This document shows, piece after piece, positions 5,933 through 6,886 of a stretch of DNA of 6,886 nucleotides. Position 1 is the first letter of the stretch, and every line of letters begins with the position of its first letter. The stretch comes from Methylococcaceae bacterium UBA1147 (GTDB lineage Bacteria; Pseudomonadota; Gammaproteobacteria; Methylococcales; UBA1147): contig DBZZ01000073.1 in assembly GCA_002311315.1 (NCBI GenBank), positions 9,258 to 16,143 of the forward strand, read 5' to 3'. A model generated the notes under the pieces. It was not told the DNA's origin. It searched no databases and worked only from the letters and a program-made list of their open reading frames with translations. A program made the translations under genes and the position numbers.

Positions 5933-6886
5933 CTATCCGTCCAGTTTCGGCTTGAGCAGTTTGTTAACCTCTGCAGGATTGGCCTTGCCCTGGGTCGCTT
6001 TCATCACCTGACCGACGAAAAAACCAAGCAATTTGTCTTTTCCGCTGCGGTACTGTTCAAGCTGAGCCGGGTGATCAGCGATAATCCGATCGATGATCTT
6101 TTCGATCGCACCGCTGTCGGTAATCTGTTTCAGCCCCTTTTCCTCGATGATCGCATCGGCGTCGCCGCCGGATTCCCACATGATCTCGAAAACCTGCTTG
6201 GCAATTTTCCCGGAGATGGTGTTGTCATCGATCCGCCGGAGCAGTCCAGCCAGGCTGTCAGCGCCGATGGGGCATTCGGCTATCTCCAGTCTATCCCTGT
6301 TCATGGCGCCGGTGAGATCCACGATGACCCAGTTCGCACACATCTTGGGGTCACAACCTGAACCCTTGACTGTTTCCTCGAAGAATCCCGCGAGTTCCTT
6401 CGAGATGGTCAGAAGAGATGCATCATCCCTGCTGAATCCGTACTGCTCCTGGAATCGCGCCTGTTTCTGATCCGGCAATTCAGGAAGTTCTTGCCGGACC
6501 TCGTCCAGGTATCCAGAATCGATCTCGAGAGGCAGTAGGTCCGGGTCTGGAAAGTAACGGTAGTCATTTGATTCTTCCTTGCTCCGCATCGGTCGTGTTT
6601 CGTCGCGCTTGGCATCGTACAGGCGCGTTTCCTGCACCACCCGGCCACCTCCATCGATCAGATCAATCTGCCGTTCAACCTCGTGATTGATTGCCTTCTC
6701 GACGAAACGAAACGAGTTAAGGTTCTTGGTCTCGGTACGCGTTCCGAACTCCACCTGCCCCCTGCGCCGTACCGAAACATTGGCATCACAACGGAATGAC
6801 CCTTCCTGCATGTTGCCGTCCGAAATCTCGAGGTATCGCACCAGGGCGTGAATTTTCTTCATGTAGGCGACCGCTTCCCGGGCCGA
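5933..6886 (-). CDS. gatB: Asp-tRNA(Asn)/Glu-tRNA(Gln) amidotransferase subunit B, 5' end cut by window edge
   Basis: GatB is the tRNA-binding, phosphorylating subunit of GatCAB, which converts Glu-tRNA(Gln) and/or Asp-tRNA(Asn) to the amidated form using ammonia channelled from GatA. The frame stays open to the window edge (SAREAVAY precedes the internal Met at 6862), giving 317 codons of a protein that is usually about 475-480 residues. Numbered from the edge, recognisable cradle-domain blocks are YLEISDGNMQEGSFRCDANV (18-37), FGTRTETKNLNSFRFVEKAI (47-66) and RSKEESNDYRYFPDPDLLPL (101-120). A helical domain follows, then the YqeY-like tail with GKIAKQVFEIMWESGG and, at the end, LLGFFVGQVMKATQGKANP. 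The stop is TAG. The length and motifs of the visible part look normal. The presence of gatB implies that the organism uses the indirect route for at least one amide tRNA; gatA and gatC, if adjacent, would lie to the right. Confidence 0.98.
   Translation of the reverse strand, partial: SAREAVAYMKKIHALVRYLEISDGNMQEGSFRCDANVSVRRRGQVEFGTRTETKNLNSFRFVEKAINHEVERQIDLIDGGGRVVQETRLYDAKRDETRPMRSKEESNDYRYFPDPDLLPLEIDSGYLDEVRQELPELPDQKQARFQEQYGFSRDDASLLTISKELAGFFEETVKGSGCDPKMCANWVIVDLTGAMNRDRLEIAECPIGADSLAGLLRRIDDNTISGKIAKQVFEIMWESGGDADAIIEEKGLKQITDSGAIEKIIDRIIADHPAQLEQYRSGKDKLLGFFVGQVMKATQGKANPAEVNKLLKPKLDG

Noticed and set aside
5647..5955. Plus-strand open frame (102 codons, or 94 from ATG at 5671 with GGAGG 3 nt before it) in the gatB-glnE gap
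   Set aside because: The predicted protein is rich in Ser, Thr, Gln, Arg and Pro with no hydrophobic core or recognisable motif. It runs 23 nt antisense into the end of gatB, and the ribosome site is too close to the ATG. It reads as chance open sequence.

Overview
The window carries five protein-coding genes, all on the minus strand, in this transcription order: gatB (5' end outside the window), glnE, ilvE, a WaaF-like glycosyltransferase gene, and waaC (3' end outside the window). The series glnE-ilvE-waaF-waaC matches the arrangement known from Pseudomonas and other gammaproteobacteria. Together with a full-length bifunctional GlnE and a WaaC-type LPS inner-core heptosyltransferase, this points to a Gram-negative gammaproteobacterium. 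It differs from enteric bacteria in having the GatCAB amidotransferase. I cannot name a genus from this sequence.

From right to left: 5933-6886 is the last ~317 codons of gatB (indirect Gln/Asn-tRNA synthesis). 5624-5932 is a 309-nt gap with no convincing gene; it holds an unusual three-armed inverted repeat and a weak candidate promoter for glnE. 2753-5617 is glnE, the adenylyl transferase/adenylyl-removase that controls glutamine synthetase. 39 nt after it, with a strong Shine-Dalgarno site, comes ilvE (1790-2713), the branched-chain aminotransferase. A 120-nt gap with two imperfect hairpin candidates precedes the WaaF-like gene (743-1669), which overlaps the GTG start of waaC by 4 nt.

The first three genes serve amino-acid and nitrogen metabolism. 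The last two belong to the LPS core pathway, in which WaaC adds heptose I to Kdo2-lipid A and WaaF normally adds heptose II. The one unexpected feature is the gene in the waaF position. It is an intact, shortened GT9-like reading frame with clear WaaF framework blocks, but nearly every catalytic and donor-binding motif is altered, whereas the visible motifs of its neighbour WaaC are kept. It may be a pseudo-glycosyltransferase or an enzyme of changed specificity. I see no mobile element, tRNA, rRNA, CRISPR array or defence system. Apart from the WaaF-like gene, the region reads as ordinary core genome.
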